Assembly (NCBI GenBank): GCA_900078375.1
Contig: FLQS01000001.1
Location: 91,319 to 155,318 of the forward strand
Length of the DNA: 64,000 nucleotides
Direction of reading: 5' to 3'
DNA from: an uncultured Mycobacterium sp.
GTDB lineage: Bacteria > Actinomycetota > Actinomycetes > Mycobacteriales > Mycobacteriaceae
A program made the translations under genes and the position numbers. Numbering within the stretch: the stretch's first letter is position 1; each line of letters begins with the position of its first letter. The notes below the pieces were generated by a model, which had not been told where the DNA came from, made no database searches, and saw only the letters and a list, made by a program, of their open reading frames with translations. This document shows positions 53,245-62,021 of this stretch, in pieces.

Positions 53245-55452
53245 ATGACGCAGGTGTCTGACCAAGACGCTGCCGAGGCGGTCACCGAGGAGGCCGCGGC
53301 GGCCGACCGACCCCGGACCCGGCTGGATCGCTTCCGTCGTCGTCGGCTGCTCTCTCACGTCAGCATCATGTCCAAGCTGATTCTGATGATGGTGCTGTGC
53401 AGCATGCTGGCTTCGGTGGTGATCGGCGGTATCGCCTTCCAAGCCGGGCGCACGTCGATACGTGAGGCCGTGTTCAATCGGCTCACCGAAGTCAGGGGAT
53501 CGCAGACTCGCGCACTCACCGCGCAGATCTCCGACCTGAGAAATTCACTGATCATCTACACCAAGGGTGATGTCACCCTGAGCGCTCTCGAGGCATTCAC
53601 CGCCGGCTTCGACCAGCTGAACAATGCTGCGGTCAGTCCGGCTCAGTGGAAGAGCATCACCGACTACTACAGCAACACGTTCGTCAAAGAGGTCGAGCAG
53701 GACAGCGGGAACAAACTCGACCCGGGCGCACTGCTGCCGGCCACGCCCGCAGAGCGGTATCTGCAGGCCAACTACACCGCGGTGCGGCAGAACGACGACG
53801 TCGCGATCTCCATCGACGACGCCCACGATGGTAGCCAGTGGTCAGCCGCAAACGCCCGCTATCAGAACTTCTTTCGAGAAATCGTGACGAGGTTCGAGTT
53901 CGAAGACGCGTTGCTCATCGATGGCCGTGGCAACGTGGTCTACAGCGCCTACAAGGATGTCGATCTCGGGACGAATATCGTCGACGGCCCGTACGCCGGA
54001 TCCAAACTTCAACAGGCGTACGTGAAGGCGATGTCGGCCAACGCTGTGAACTACGTCGGCTTCACCGACTTCGAGTTCTATCAACCGGCCGAAATGCAGC
54101 CGACCGCATGGATGGTGGCGCCGCTGGTCAAGGACGGCCACACCGAAGGCGTTCTGGCGCTGCAGTTTCCGATCACCAAGATCAACCGGCTGATGACCTT
54201 CGACAAGCAGTGGCAGCAGTCGGGTATGGGCGACACCGGCGAGACGGTCTTGGCCGGCCCGGACGACTTGATGCGCTCGGATTCGCGGCTGTTCCTGGAG
54301 AATCCCCAGCTGTACAAGACCACGGTCGTCGAAGCCGGCACCCCGCCGGACGTTGCCGACATGGCGATCCGGCAGGGCGGCACCACACTGATCCAGAAGA
54401 TGACGTCGGAGGCCACTGTCAAAGCCCAGCGGGGCGAGACGGGCACGGTCATCACCAAGGATTATCTCGGCCAGAACACGTTGCAGGCCTATGCGCCACT
54501 GGTCATCAAGGACTCGGACCTGCACTGGTCCATCGTCGCGAAAGTGACCACAGATGAGGCGTTCGCTCGGGAGTCGTCCTTCACCAAGACGATGGTGCTG
54601 GTGACGACCGGGATCATCTTCCTGGTATGCCTGCTGGCGATCTATCTGGCGCAGATATTCGTGCGGCCGATCCGGCGCCTGGAATCCGGCGCTCAGCGGA
54701 TCAGCGCCGGTGACTACAACGTGGCCATCCCGGTCGACACCCGTGACGAGATCGGTGATCTGACACAGGCGTTCAATGAGATGGGCCGCAGTCTGACGGT
54801 CAAGGAAGATCTGATCAACCAACAGCGCAAAGAGAACGACGAACTCCTGCGCTCGCTGATGCCCGAAGCGCTCGCCGAGCGCTACAAACAGGGCGAGGAG
54901 ACCATCTCGGTCGAGCACCCGAATGTCACCGTCATCTTCGCCGACATCATCGGGCTCGACCGGCTTCAGGCGGAGCTGGCCCCCGAAGCATCCCTGACGC
55001 TGATCAATGAACTGATTCGCCAGATCGACGCCGCCGCGGACGACCTCGGCATGGAAACCGTGCACACCGTGCGTAATGGCTACCTCGCGAGTTGCGGGCT
55101 CACTGTGCCGAGACTGGACAATGTCGGCAGGACAGTGGATTTCGCGTTGGAATGCCAGCAGATCGTCGAGCGGTTCAACAGCGAGACCGGCAACGACCTG
55201 CGGGTACGTGCCGGCATCGATACCGGCGCTGTCAGCAGCGGGCTGCTGGGCCGGCCGTCGGTCGTCTACGATATGTGGGGCGCCGTCGTCAATCTGGCCC
55301 ATCAGATCAAAGACGGCTCGCCCCAACCCGGAATCTATGTGACCTCCAGCGTCTACGACGCGCTGCAGGAATCCATGGAATTCGTATCGGCAGGCACTGT
55401 GTCTGTCGACGGTGAGGCGCAACCGATCTGGCGATTGTCGGAGCGTCGCTGA
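53245..55452 (+). CDS. Membrane class III cyclase-like protein with HAMP (Rv2435c-like)
   Basis: The 735-residue protein has a membrane helix near 40-60, a large extracytoplasmic sensor (about 65-445), a second helix (about 447-470), a HAMP domain (about 470-525) and a C-terminal class III cyclase domain (about 560-720). The first metal Asp is kept in VIFADIIG, but the usual GD pair is RN (VHTVRNGYL), the substrate Lys is His, and the transition-state Arg is Gln (VNLAHQI). Cyclase activity is therefore doubtful. ATG 53245 follows GAAGGG. Its stop overlaps the channel gene start. The same pair exists in M. tuberculosis, as I recall (Rv2435c and Rv2434c). Confidence 0.83.
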   Translation: MTQVSDQDAAEAVTEEAAAADRPRTRLDRFRRRRLLSHVSIMSKLILMMVLCSMLASVVIGGIAFQAGRTSIREAVFNRLTEVRGSQTRALTAQISDLRNSLIIYTKGDVTLSALEAFTAGFDQLNNAAVSPAQWKSITDYYSNTFVKEVEQDSGNKLDPGALLPATPAERYLQANYTAVRQNDDVAISIDDAHDGSQWSAANARYQNFFREIVTRFEFEDALLIDGRGNVVYSAYKDVDLGTNIVDGPYAGSKLQQAYVKAMSANAVNYVGFTDFEFYQPAEMQPTAWMVAPLVKDGHTEGVLALQFPITKINRLMTFDKQWQQSGMGDTGETVLAGPDDLMRSDSRLFLENPQLYKTTVVEAGTPPDVADMAIRQGGTTLIQKMTSEATVKAQRGETGTVITKDYLGQNTLQAYAPLVIKDSDLHWSIVAKVTTDEAFARESSFTKTMVLVTTGIIFLVCLLAIYLAQIFVRPIRRLESGAQRISAGDYNVAIPVDTRDEIGDLTQAFNEMGRSLTVKEDLINQQRKENDELLRSLMPEALAERYKQGEETISVEHPNVTVIFADIIGLDRLQAELAPEASLTLINELIRQIDAAADDLGMETVHTVRNGYLASCGLTVPRLDNVGRTVDFALECQQIVERFNSETGNDLRVRAGIDTGAVSSGLLGRPSVVYDMWGAVVNLAHQIKDGSPQPGIYVTSSVYDALQESMEFVSAGTVSVDGEAQPIWRLSERR

Positions 55453-56867
55453 TGGGTGAACTGTTCACCTCGCCGTGGTTCTACTGGGCGGTCGGCATTG
55501 CGTTCGGGCTTCCGCTCGGTTTGGTCGCGCTGACCGAGTGGCAACACGCGTTGCTGCGTAGGCAGAGCGCGCTGCTGCGGCCGGTGACGATCCTGCGTAA
55601 CTACTTGCTGCCGCTCGCTGCGTTACTGCTGTTGATGCTGGAGGCCAACCAGATACCGGCACATGCCACTTCGGTGCGGGTGGTCGGCACGCTCGTCGCG
55701 TTCGTCGTACTGGTGTTGATGCTGTCGGGCGTCAACGCGGCGCTATTCCAGAGCGCGCCCGACGGATCCTGGCGCAAGCGCATGCCGTCGATCTTCCTGG
55801 ACGTTTCGCGCTTTGTCTTGATCGCCGTTGGCCTCGCCTTGATCTTCGCCTACATCTGGGGCGCCAACGTCAAGGGCTTGTTCACCGCGCTGGGAATCAC
55901 GTCGATCGTCGTCGGTTTGACGCTGCAGAATTCGGTCGGCCAGATCATCTCCGGGCTGTTGATGCTCTTCGAGCAGCCGTTCAAGATCGGCGACTGGATT
56001 GAGACACCGCAGGCCAAGGGTCGCGTCGTCGAAGTGAACTGGCGCGCTATCCATCTCGAGACGGGCACCGGGCTGCAGATCACCCCGAACTCCGTGCTTG
56101 CCGGTGCATCGTTCACCAACTTGAGCCGCCCAGACGGGAAGCACACCGCCGAGGTGGTCACCGTGTTCGCGCACGACGACCCCCCCGACCGGGTGTGCGC
56201 GCTGCTCACCCGCACCGCCTCTGAACTCCCACTGTGCGACCCGAACCGCAGCCCCAGCACCGTGCCGTTCGGGGGAATGCAGTACAAGACGAAGATCCCG
56301 CTGAAGTCACCCGCCGAGGATGGTAAGGCGAAAGCGATGTTCCTGCGGTGGATCTGGTATTCGGCGCGCAGGGAAGGGCTGCATCTCGACGAGGCAGAGG
56401 ACACGTTCTCGAGTCCGGAACTGGTCTCAGAGGGGATCGGGAAGGTCGTCGGTCCGACCTTCCGATTGAGTCAAGACGAGCATGCGGAGCTGGTCGACCA
56501 CGCGAGGATCGAGCTCTACAGCGATGGCGAGCGGATCCAGCGGGCCGGTGAGGTTCCGGGCGGCATGATGTTCGTCCTGTCAGGCACCGTCCAGATGACC
56601 GCGAACCTCGAGGACGGCTCTGAGGTCGTCGCGTGGACGCAGGACGAAGGTTCGTTCATGGGCCAGTCGACGCTGACGCGTCAGCCGGTGCTCGGAACCG
56701 CCTACGCAGTCGGCGAAGTGGAGGTGGTGTACGTCGGGCGGGATATGATCGCCGATCTGGTGCAGCGCAATCCGCTGCTGCTGCAGGAGCTCGGCCGAAC
56801 GATAGACGAGCGTCGCGCCCATGTGCTTCGGGCGATCGACCAGGCCGTCGACGCCGAGATCGATTGA
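55452..56867 (+). CDS. MscS-type channel with cyclic-nucleotide-binding-like domain (Rv2434c-like)
   Basis: This 471-residue protein has four or five N-terminal helices (about 5-185), the MscS pore and beta region (ALGITSIVVGLTLQNSVGQIISG, about 140-165; DWIETPQAKGRVVEVNWRAIHLET), and a C-terminal cNMP-binding fold (about 330-440). The phosphate-binding cassette seems altered: FMGQSTLTRQPVLGTAYA has Gln for the usual Glu and no Arg at the usual place. It is coupled to the cyclase by a TGATG overlap, so they likely form one sensory unit for envelope or osmotic stress. Whether it binds cAMP is open. Confidence 0.85.
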   Translation: MGELFTSPWFYWAVGIAFGLPLGLVALTEWQHALLRRQSALLRPVTILRNYLLPLAALLLLMLEANQIPAHATSVRVVGTLVAFVVLVLMLSGVNAALFQSAPDGSWRKRMPSIFLDVSRFVLIAVGLALIFAYIWGANVKGLFTALGITSIVVGLTLQNSVGQIISGLLMLFEQPFKIGDWIETPQAKGRVVEVNWRAIHLETGTGLQITPNSVLAGASFTNLSRPDGKHTAEVVTVFAHDDPPDRVCALLTRTASELPLCDPNRSPSTVPFGGMQYKTKIPLKSPAEDGKAKAMFLRWIWYSARREGLHLDEAEDTFSSPELVSEGIGKVVGPTFRLSQDEHAELVDHARIELYSDGERIQRAGEVPGGMMFVLSGTVQMTANLEDGSEVVAWTQDEGSFMGQSTLTRQPVLGTAYAVGEVEVVYVGRDMIADLVQRNPLLLQELGRTIDERRAHVLRAIDQAVDAEID

Positions 56868-56872
56868 GCGAC

Positions 56873-58075
56873 ATGGCATCTATCGCCACGCATGATCTCG
56901 TGGTCGTCGGCGCGGGTATCGTCGGACTGGCCGTGGCCAGAGAGTGGAACCTGCGCCGTCCCGGCGATGCGGTAGCCGTCCTGGAGCGTGAGGACGGGCC
57001 GGCGCGCCACCAGACCGGCCACAACTCGGGGGTCATCCACGGCGGGATCTACTACCAGCCGGGATCACTCAAGGCCCGGTTGTGCGTCGAAGGCGCCCGC
57101 CTGATGTACGAGTACTGCCAGCACAACGCCATCAGCCACGAACGATGTGGCAAGCTGATCGTCGCGGTGTCTCCTGGCGAGTTGGGCCGGCTCGACGACC
57201 TGCAGGAACGGGGCATCGCCAACGAAGTGCCGGGGTTGCGCCGGATCGGCGCCGGGGAGATCGCCGAGATCGAGCCCAATGCCGTTGGACTGCAGGCACT
57301 TCACGCACCCAACACCGGCATCGTCGACTATCCCGCGGTGGCGCGGGCACTGGTCGACGAACTCACGGCCGCGGGCGTCACGGTCCGCTTCGGCACCGGG
57401 GTCAGCGCGATCGACGGCGCCGACAACCCTGTCGTCCACACCGCTGAAGGTCCGGTGCGCGCGCGGGCCGTCATCGCCTGCGCCGGGCTATGGTCCGACC
57501 GGCTTGCCCGCCGCGCCGGCGCGCCGCGCGAGCCCCAGATCGTGCCGTTCCGCGGCGCCTATCTCGGACTGAAGCCCACCGAGCGGCCACGGCTGAACGG
57601 GATGATCTATCCGGTACCCAACCCCGAGCTGCCGTTCCTGGGGGTGCACATCACCAAGCACATCACCGGCGATGTGACACTCGGTCCGACCGCCATGATG
57701 GTCGGCGCCCGCGACGCATACGCGTTGCGCCGGTTGAGTGTTCGGGACTCGTGGGAGACGCTGACCTGGCCGGGCACCTGGCGGGTTGCGCGCCGCTACT
57801 GGCGGGTGGGACTCGACGAGATCCGGATGGCCGCCAGCAGAAGGGCTTTCGTCACTGCGGCCGCCCGCTACATGCCCGGCCTGACGCTGGCCGATCTGGA
57901 CGGCAGCTCGCACGCCGGCGTGCGCGCACAGGCGGTCGGCCGCGACGGCGCGCTGGTCGACGACTTCGTCATCTCCCGCGACGGTCACATCTCACACGTG
58001 CGCAACGCGCCTTCGCCCGCCGCGACCTCGGCGTTCGCGTTGGCCCGCGAACTGGTCGACCGCGTCACCGGCTGA
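56873..58075 (+). CDS. lhgO: L-2-hydroxyglutarate oxidase family FAD enzyme
   Basis: The 400-residue flavoprotein has VVVGAGIVGLAVAREW (about 11-26), RHQTGHNSGVIHGGIYY (about 45-61), LMYEYCQHN and a C-terminal FAD-contact region. RHQTGHNSGVIHGGIYY is the LhgO/YgaF-type signature. It oxidises L-2-hydroxyglutarate to 2-oxoglutarate with transfer of electrons to the membrane. ATG 56873 starts 6 bases after the channel gene stop, so the three genes may be one operon. A different 2-hydroxy acid substrate is possible. Confidence 0.87.
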   Translation: MASIATHDLVVVGAGIVGLAVAREWNLRRPGDAVAVLEREDGPARHQTGHNSGVIHGGIYYQPGSLKARLCVEGARLMYEYCQHNAISHERCGKLIVAVSPGELGRLDDLQERGIANEVPGLRRIGAGEIAEIEPNAVGLQALHAPNTGIVDYPAVARALVDELTAAGVTVRFGTGVSAIDGADNPVVHTAEGPVRARAVIACAGLWSDRLARRAGAPREPQIVPFRGAYLGLKPTERPRLNGMIYPVPNPELPFLGVHITKHITGDVTLGPTAMMVGARDAYALRRLSVRDSWETLTWPGTWRVARRYWRVGLDEIRMAASRRAFVTAAARYMPGLTLADLDGSSHAGVRAQAVGRDGALVDDFVISRDGHISHVRNAPSPAATSAFALARELVDRVTG

Positions 58076-58084
58076 GTGGCTCAG
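58072..58084. terminator. Short hairpin at convergent gene ends
   Basis: CTGAG-TGG-CTCAG is a 5-bp perfect stem with a 3-base loop, covering the stop of the LhgO gene and that of the DUF1214 gene. It is short and has no T-run, so it is only a weak candidate. Confidence 0.25.
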
Positions 58085-59391
58085 TACTGCCGATACCTGC
58101 GCTGGACATGAGCCTGGCGGATGGCGATCTGCGCGGCACGCTCATCCGGTGAGACCGCACGGGTGGCCGCTGGAAGAAGGCTACGCAGATCGTCGAGTTG
58201 GACTGTGCTGACGGTGATCTCGGGCAGCTGCTCGGGGTCGTGTGAGTATGTCCACCGCAAACTCAGGAAGCCTTTCTGCAAGCCAGTGGTGTCCAGCCAG
58301 TTAGGCACGCCGGGATCGCGGGTGGCCACGACGTAGCGCACCGCGCCGTCGTCGTCGGGTTCGGCCTGAAAACCGTTGAGACTGGACTGATGGTTGGCGT
58401 AGTCCAGCGACTCACCCCACAGGTTGCTCAGGTGAAATCCGCTGTAGGCGGGTTCGACGGGCACGGTGGCCGTGATGAGCAGCGCCTCGTCGGGCGCCAG
58501 GTCGAACACGCCGCCGGAGTAGACGTTCGTGTTCTGTCCACCGCCGGTGGCCAGGTTGGCCCGTGCCGGTGTGTTCAATCCGTTGCGGGGCATGAACGTC
58601 ACGCCGTCACCGTTGCGGTCGCCGTGAGCCTCCAGGATGACGTCGTAGAACTCGTTCCAGAATTTCATCTGACCCTCGACGATCTCACCGACTCGGCGCA
58701 ATCTGCTGGCGGCACCGGGGGCGTCGATCGGTGCCGGGTGTTGTCCGTCCTGGCCGATCTGCACGATCTGCAGGTCAGGGCAGACTTCGTCGGCCCAGTC
58801 GTGAAACAGGATGCGCACGATGAGGTATCGGGCTGTCCCGGTGGCGTTGCCGGTGACCCGACGGCTGGCCAGGAAGTTACCGTCATAGCCGGCCGGCGCC
58901 TCCGGGCCCACGAGGATCTCGAAAGAACCGTCCTCGTCGACCCGCAACTCGTCGCTGTCCAGGGATCCGGTGATCATGCGATGGGCCGGGCTGAGCTCCA
59001 TCAGGCTGCCCGAGTCCCCGGCGTAGGCGGTATGTGTCTCGAAGATGATGTACTGCGGCGCTTTCGGCAGCACCCTGCCGCGGATCCGGTAGGTCTGGTC
59101 GCCGTCGATGGCCGCGGACAGGTACAGCGCGTCGGCGTTGTCGATGGTGGCCTTGTCGACGGGCTGGATCGCGCGCCGGAAGTAGGGAAAGGCCGGGTCC
59201 TCGAAGAAGGAGCGTTCGATGGCCGCGTACGTGAAGCCGAGCAGGTAGCGATATCCCTCGGCCAGGCCGCGCTCGCTGGCCGGGGGAGCGTGCAGTTCGT
59301 CGGAGTCGACCGCGTCTCGGGCCCGGCCCAGGGTGGCGATCAGGTCGTCCCAGGCCGCGCGTAGCTCGGCGGCGCCGTGATCAGTTGACAC
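58081..59391 (-). CDS. DUF1214-domain protein
   Basis: This 436-residue protein has DUF1214/DUF1254-type sequence: GFHLSNLWGESLDYANHQSSLNG near the C-terminus, YSHDPEQLPEITVST in the tail, and an N-terminal region with FFEDPAFPYFRRAIQPVDKATIDNADALYLSAAIDG. Such proteins are of unknown role; many sit near sulfotransferases in mycobacteria. GTG 59391 is the start, and it lies 11 bases inside the end of the sulfotransferase gene, which suggests coupling. A signal peptide is not seen, so it may be cytoplasmic. Confidence 0.8.
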   Translation of the reverse strand: MSTDHGAAELRAAWDDLIATLGRARDAVDSDELHAPPASERGLAEGYRYLLGFTYAAIERSFFEDPAFPYFRRAIQPVDKATIDNADALYLSAAIDGDQTYRIRGRVLPKAPQYIIFETHTAYAGDSGSLMELSPAHRMITGSLDSDELRVDEDGSFEILVGPEAPAGYDGNFLASRRVTGNATGTARYLIVRILFHDWADEVCPDLQIVQIGQDGQHPAPIDAPGAASRLRRVGEIVEGQMKFWNEFYDVILEAHGDRNGDGVTFMPRNGLNTPARANLATGGGQNTNVYSGGVFDLAPDEALLITATVPVEPAYSGFHLSNLWGESLDYANHQSSLNGFQAEPDDDGAVRYVVATRDPGVPNWLDTTGLQKGFLSLRWTYSHDPEQLPEITVSTVQLDDLRSLLPAATRAVSPDERAAQIAIRQAHVQRRYRQY

Positions 59392-60544
59392 GTGCGTGTT
59401 CTCCTTCTTCTCCTTCGTTGGACCAGCCGAACTGGTCGAAAAGGGTTGCCAGCCTGAGATGGATCGCCTGTGGGTCGAGGCCGAATTCCTCGAGGCTGTA
59501 GCGGTGAGTCGTTTCGTGGCCCTGGCCGCGTGACGCGCTGACGGCGGCGGCCACCGCCGGTGGCATGTCCAGGTCCAGTGCGTCGTACACCCGGGCCATC
59601 GTGGTTGCCGGCTGCTCGACCAGATCTCGGTAGTCGACGATGCACGAACGGATCTCGGGATGACGCGCCAGCACGTCCAGCGGATGGCAGTAGGCGTCGA
59701 ACGACTGATCGGCCAAGATCCGCAGCGACTCGAGGATGAGGCGGTCGTCGCGGCCCTGCAGTGCCCAGCTGGTCTGCAGCATCTTGAGCAGGCTCGGGAT
59801 GGTCTCGTAGGGATTGCGCATCGGCACAATGAATTTCGCGTCGGGAAAGGTCTCGATGAGTGACTCGACCCGCCCGCAGAAGGTCGGGTTCTTACTCAGG
59901 TGAGTGCCGCCGCCGTTGAGGGCCAGTTGACGCCGTACGCACTCTTTGTAGAACGTCATCAGACGTCTGCGCTTGCGCTCGCTCCACCGGTCGACGTGAT
60001 AGAAATCCAGCTCGCCGAGATAGGGGAACAGCACGATCCAGAATCCGGACCCCAGCGACCAGGTCAGCAGAAAGTCGTCCTCCTCGGCGGCGAAGAAGCC
60101 GGTGCGATGCATGTCGTTGGTGTCGGCGAAGGTGCGTTCCTCGACCGCATCGATCCTGTGGCGCAACCGCTTTCCGAACAGTGCCTCGTCGGCGCGGAAC
60201 AGCAGCCGCAACAGCTTCTTCTCCAGCAGTGAGGGAAAGAACATCTCGTACATCAAGACGACGCTGAACCGATCGTCGGAAGCCATCAGGCGATGCAGGT
60301 AGGTCGTTCCGCTTCGGGCATGCCCGACGGAGAAGACCGGCTCGCGGACTTCGGTGCGCCGCAGCGAGGGGAACAGAAGAGGATCCAGCGCAAAGCAGAC
60401 GGCGTGGACGGCGACCATCACCGGAACGCCGATGAGGAACGCCGCAAGCAGCTTTCGGCGCCGGGCCTTGTCGGACTCGGCCCGCACCAATCGCAGCATC
60501 GTGACGTAGTTGCCGACGTCGAAATAGAAGCGCGTGCCGACCAT
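59381..60544 (-). CDS. PAPS-dependent sulfotransferase
   Basis: The 387-residue enzyme has an N-terminal hydrophobic helix (about 32-52), the 5'-phosphosulfate loop FSVGHARSGTTYLHRLM (about 70-86) and the 3'-phosphate motif VPMRNPYETIPSLLK (about 250-264). It fits the Stf-type family of mycobacteria that sulfate glycolipids or other hydroxylated acceptors; the acceptor is unknown. It begins at ATG 60544 and is coupled to the DUF1214 gene. It lies 56 bases from the MarR gene end. Confidence 0.88.
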   Translation of the reverse strand: MVGTRFYFDVGNYVTMLRLVRAESDKARRRKLLAAFLIGVPVMVAVHAVCFALDPLLFPSLRRTEVREPVFSVGHARSGTTYLHRLMASDDRFSVVLMYEMFFPSLLEKKLLRLLFRADEALFGKRLRHRIDAVEERTFADTNDMHRTGFFAAEEDDFLLTWSLGSGFWIVLFPYLGELDFYHVDRWSERKRRRLMTFYKECVRRQLALNGGGTHLSKNPTFCGRVESLIETFPDAKFIVPMRNPYETIPSLLKMLQTSWALQGRDDRLILESLRILADQSFDAYCHPLDVLARHPEIRSCIVDYRDLVEQPATTMARVYDALDLDMPPAVAAAVSASRGQGHETTHRYSLEEFGLDPQAIHLRLATLFDQFGWSNEGEEGEHARVN

Positions 60545-60600
60545 GGTCGAAGGCTAGAAGCGAAAGATTGACAAAGTCAAGTAAATGATCGAGCGGTTCG

Positions 60601-61068
60601 TCAGTCGTCGATCGGAGTGGTGGTGGAGTCGGCGACAAACCGAATCAGGAACTGATCGAATTGGTCGAGTTCAGCCGTCGTCCACCCCGCCAGCGCGCGC
60701 TGCAGATGACGTCGGCGGATGTCCTGCAGCTTTCCGGCGACACGGCGCCCCTGCTTGGTCACCGCCACCAGGGATACCCGGAGGTCGGCCGGGTCGGGTT
60801 TGCGCGTCACCAATTCCGCCTCGACCAGGGCGGTCACCTGCCGCGTCGCCATCCCGACGTCCATGTGTGCACCGCGCGCCAGCGCTCCCATCGGCAGCGG
60901 GCCGTCGTCGATCAGGACCCGCAACAGCGCGTAGGACGGCTGGGTCAGGGTCACCCCGGCGGCGGTGGCCTGCCGGGCGAACAGGGACCGGCTGCTCGTC
61001 AGGCGCACGACCTGGGCCAGCGTTCGGCTGATCGAGTCCAGCGACTCGTCCTTCGGTGAAGAAGCCAC
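60601..61068 (-). CDS. MarR-family transcription regulator
   Basis: This 155-residue regulator has the winged-helix core TLTQPSYALLRVLIDDGPLPMGALA with HMDVGMATRQVTALVEAELV as recognition helix, and KPDPADLRVSLVAVTKQGR as the wing. GTG 61068 was chosen as the first plausible start; a GTG at 61098 would add ten residues. It diverges from the EamA exporter at about 80 bases, so it may control that gene. Confidence 0.82.
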   Translation of the reverse strand: MASSPKDESLDSISRTLAQVVRLTSSRSLFARQATAAGVTLTQPSYALLRVLIDDGPLPMGALARGAHMDVGMATRQVTALVEAELVTRKPDPADLRVSLVAVTKQGRRVAGKLQDIRRRHLQRALAGWTTAELDQFDQFLIRFVADSTTTPIDD

Positions 61069-61144
61069 AGCGCGGTCCGTTCGTCTGAGGGTCAGCACCG
61101 TTGATACCAGCCCGACGATCTCGGGGTGTGGCGGGTGTCGTTGA

Positions 61145-62017
61145 ATGCCAACCATGACCCCGCATCCGGCGCGCCTGGGGGCTGCCCTGTCGGTGGGGTC
61201 GATGGCCTCCGCCCAACTCGGCCTCGCGGTCGCGGTCGGCCTGATCGGCCGGATCGGGGCCGAAGGCGCCGCGTGGCTGCGCCTGGTTTGGGCCGGGGTG
61301 CTGTTCCTGGTGGTGGTACGCCCGCGGCGCGCCGCATTCACCCGCACCACGTTCGGCATCTGCGTGCTGCTCGGCGTCGTGACGGCCCTCATCAGCATGT
61401 TGTTCATGGCCGCGTTGGCCCGCATTCCGATGGGAACGGCCAGCGCGCTGGAGTTTCTCGGCCCGCTGGGGGTGGCGGTGGTCAGCGGCCGCGGCCCGGG
61501 CCGCTGGGCGTGGCCGGCGCTGGCCGCGGCCGGTGTGGTGGCGCTGACGCAACCGTGGCAAGGCCGCATCGATGTCGTCGGTGTGGGGTTCGCGCTGATC
61601 GCGGCGGCCTGCTGGGCGGCTTATATCCTGCTGACTCAACGCGTAGGCGACAGCGTGAGCGGGCTGCAGGGTCTGGCGGTGTCGATGCCGGTGGCCGCCC
61701 TGGTCGCGACCGCAGCGGTTGGTCCCTTCGTGGTGCCGCGAATGACCCCGGACATAATTCTGATCGGCCTGGGCCTGGCGCTGCTCGTGCCGATCGTGCC
61801 GTTCACCCTCGAGCTGCTGGCGCTGCGCCGGCTCAACACCGCGGCATTCGGAACGTTGATGAGCCTTGAGCCCGCGTTCGCGCTGCTGATCGGTTTCCTC
61901 GTCCTGCATCAGGTCCCCGGCCCGGCTGGAATCGTCGGTGTCGCCCTCGTCGTGGCAGCGGGGATCGGTGCTGCTCGCGGCGGAAGCAGGGTGCCGTTGC
62001 CCGTTCAGCTCGGCTAG
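61145..62017 (+). CDS. EamA-family exporter (RhtA-like)
   Basis: The 290-residue protein has ten predicted helices in two EamA repeats; WLRLVWAGVLFLVVVRPRRAAF and GTASALEFLGPLGVAV match the RhtA threonine/homoserine exporter type. ATG 61145 gives MPTMTPHPARL; ATG 61154 is as likely. It is divergent from the MarR regulator and convergent with the MFS gene. The exported compound is unknown. Confidence 0.82.
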   Translation: MPTMTPHPARLGAALSVGSMASAQLGLAVAVGLIGRIGAEGAAWLRLVWAGVLFLVVVRPRRAAFTRTTFGICVLLGVVTALISMLFMAALARIPMGTASALEFLGPLGVAVVSGRGPGRWAWPALAAAGVVALTQPWQGRIDVVGVGFALIAAACWAAYILLTQRVGDSVSGLQGLAVSMPVAALVATAAVGPFVVPRMTPDIILIGLGLALLVPIVPFTLELLALRRLNTAAFGTLMSLEPAFALLIGFLVLHQVPGPAGIVGVALVVAAGIGAARGGSRVPLPVQLG

Positions 62018-62021
62018 CGGC

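Noticed and set aside
53842..55422. 526-codon minus-strand frame in the cyclase gene
   Set aside because: Antisense shadow of an identified cyclase with clear membrane and HAMP segments.
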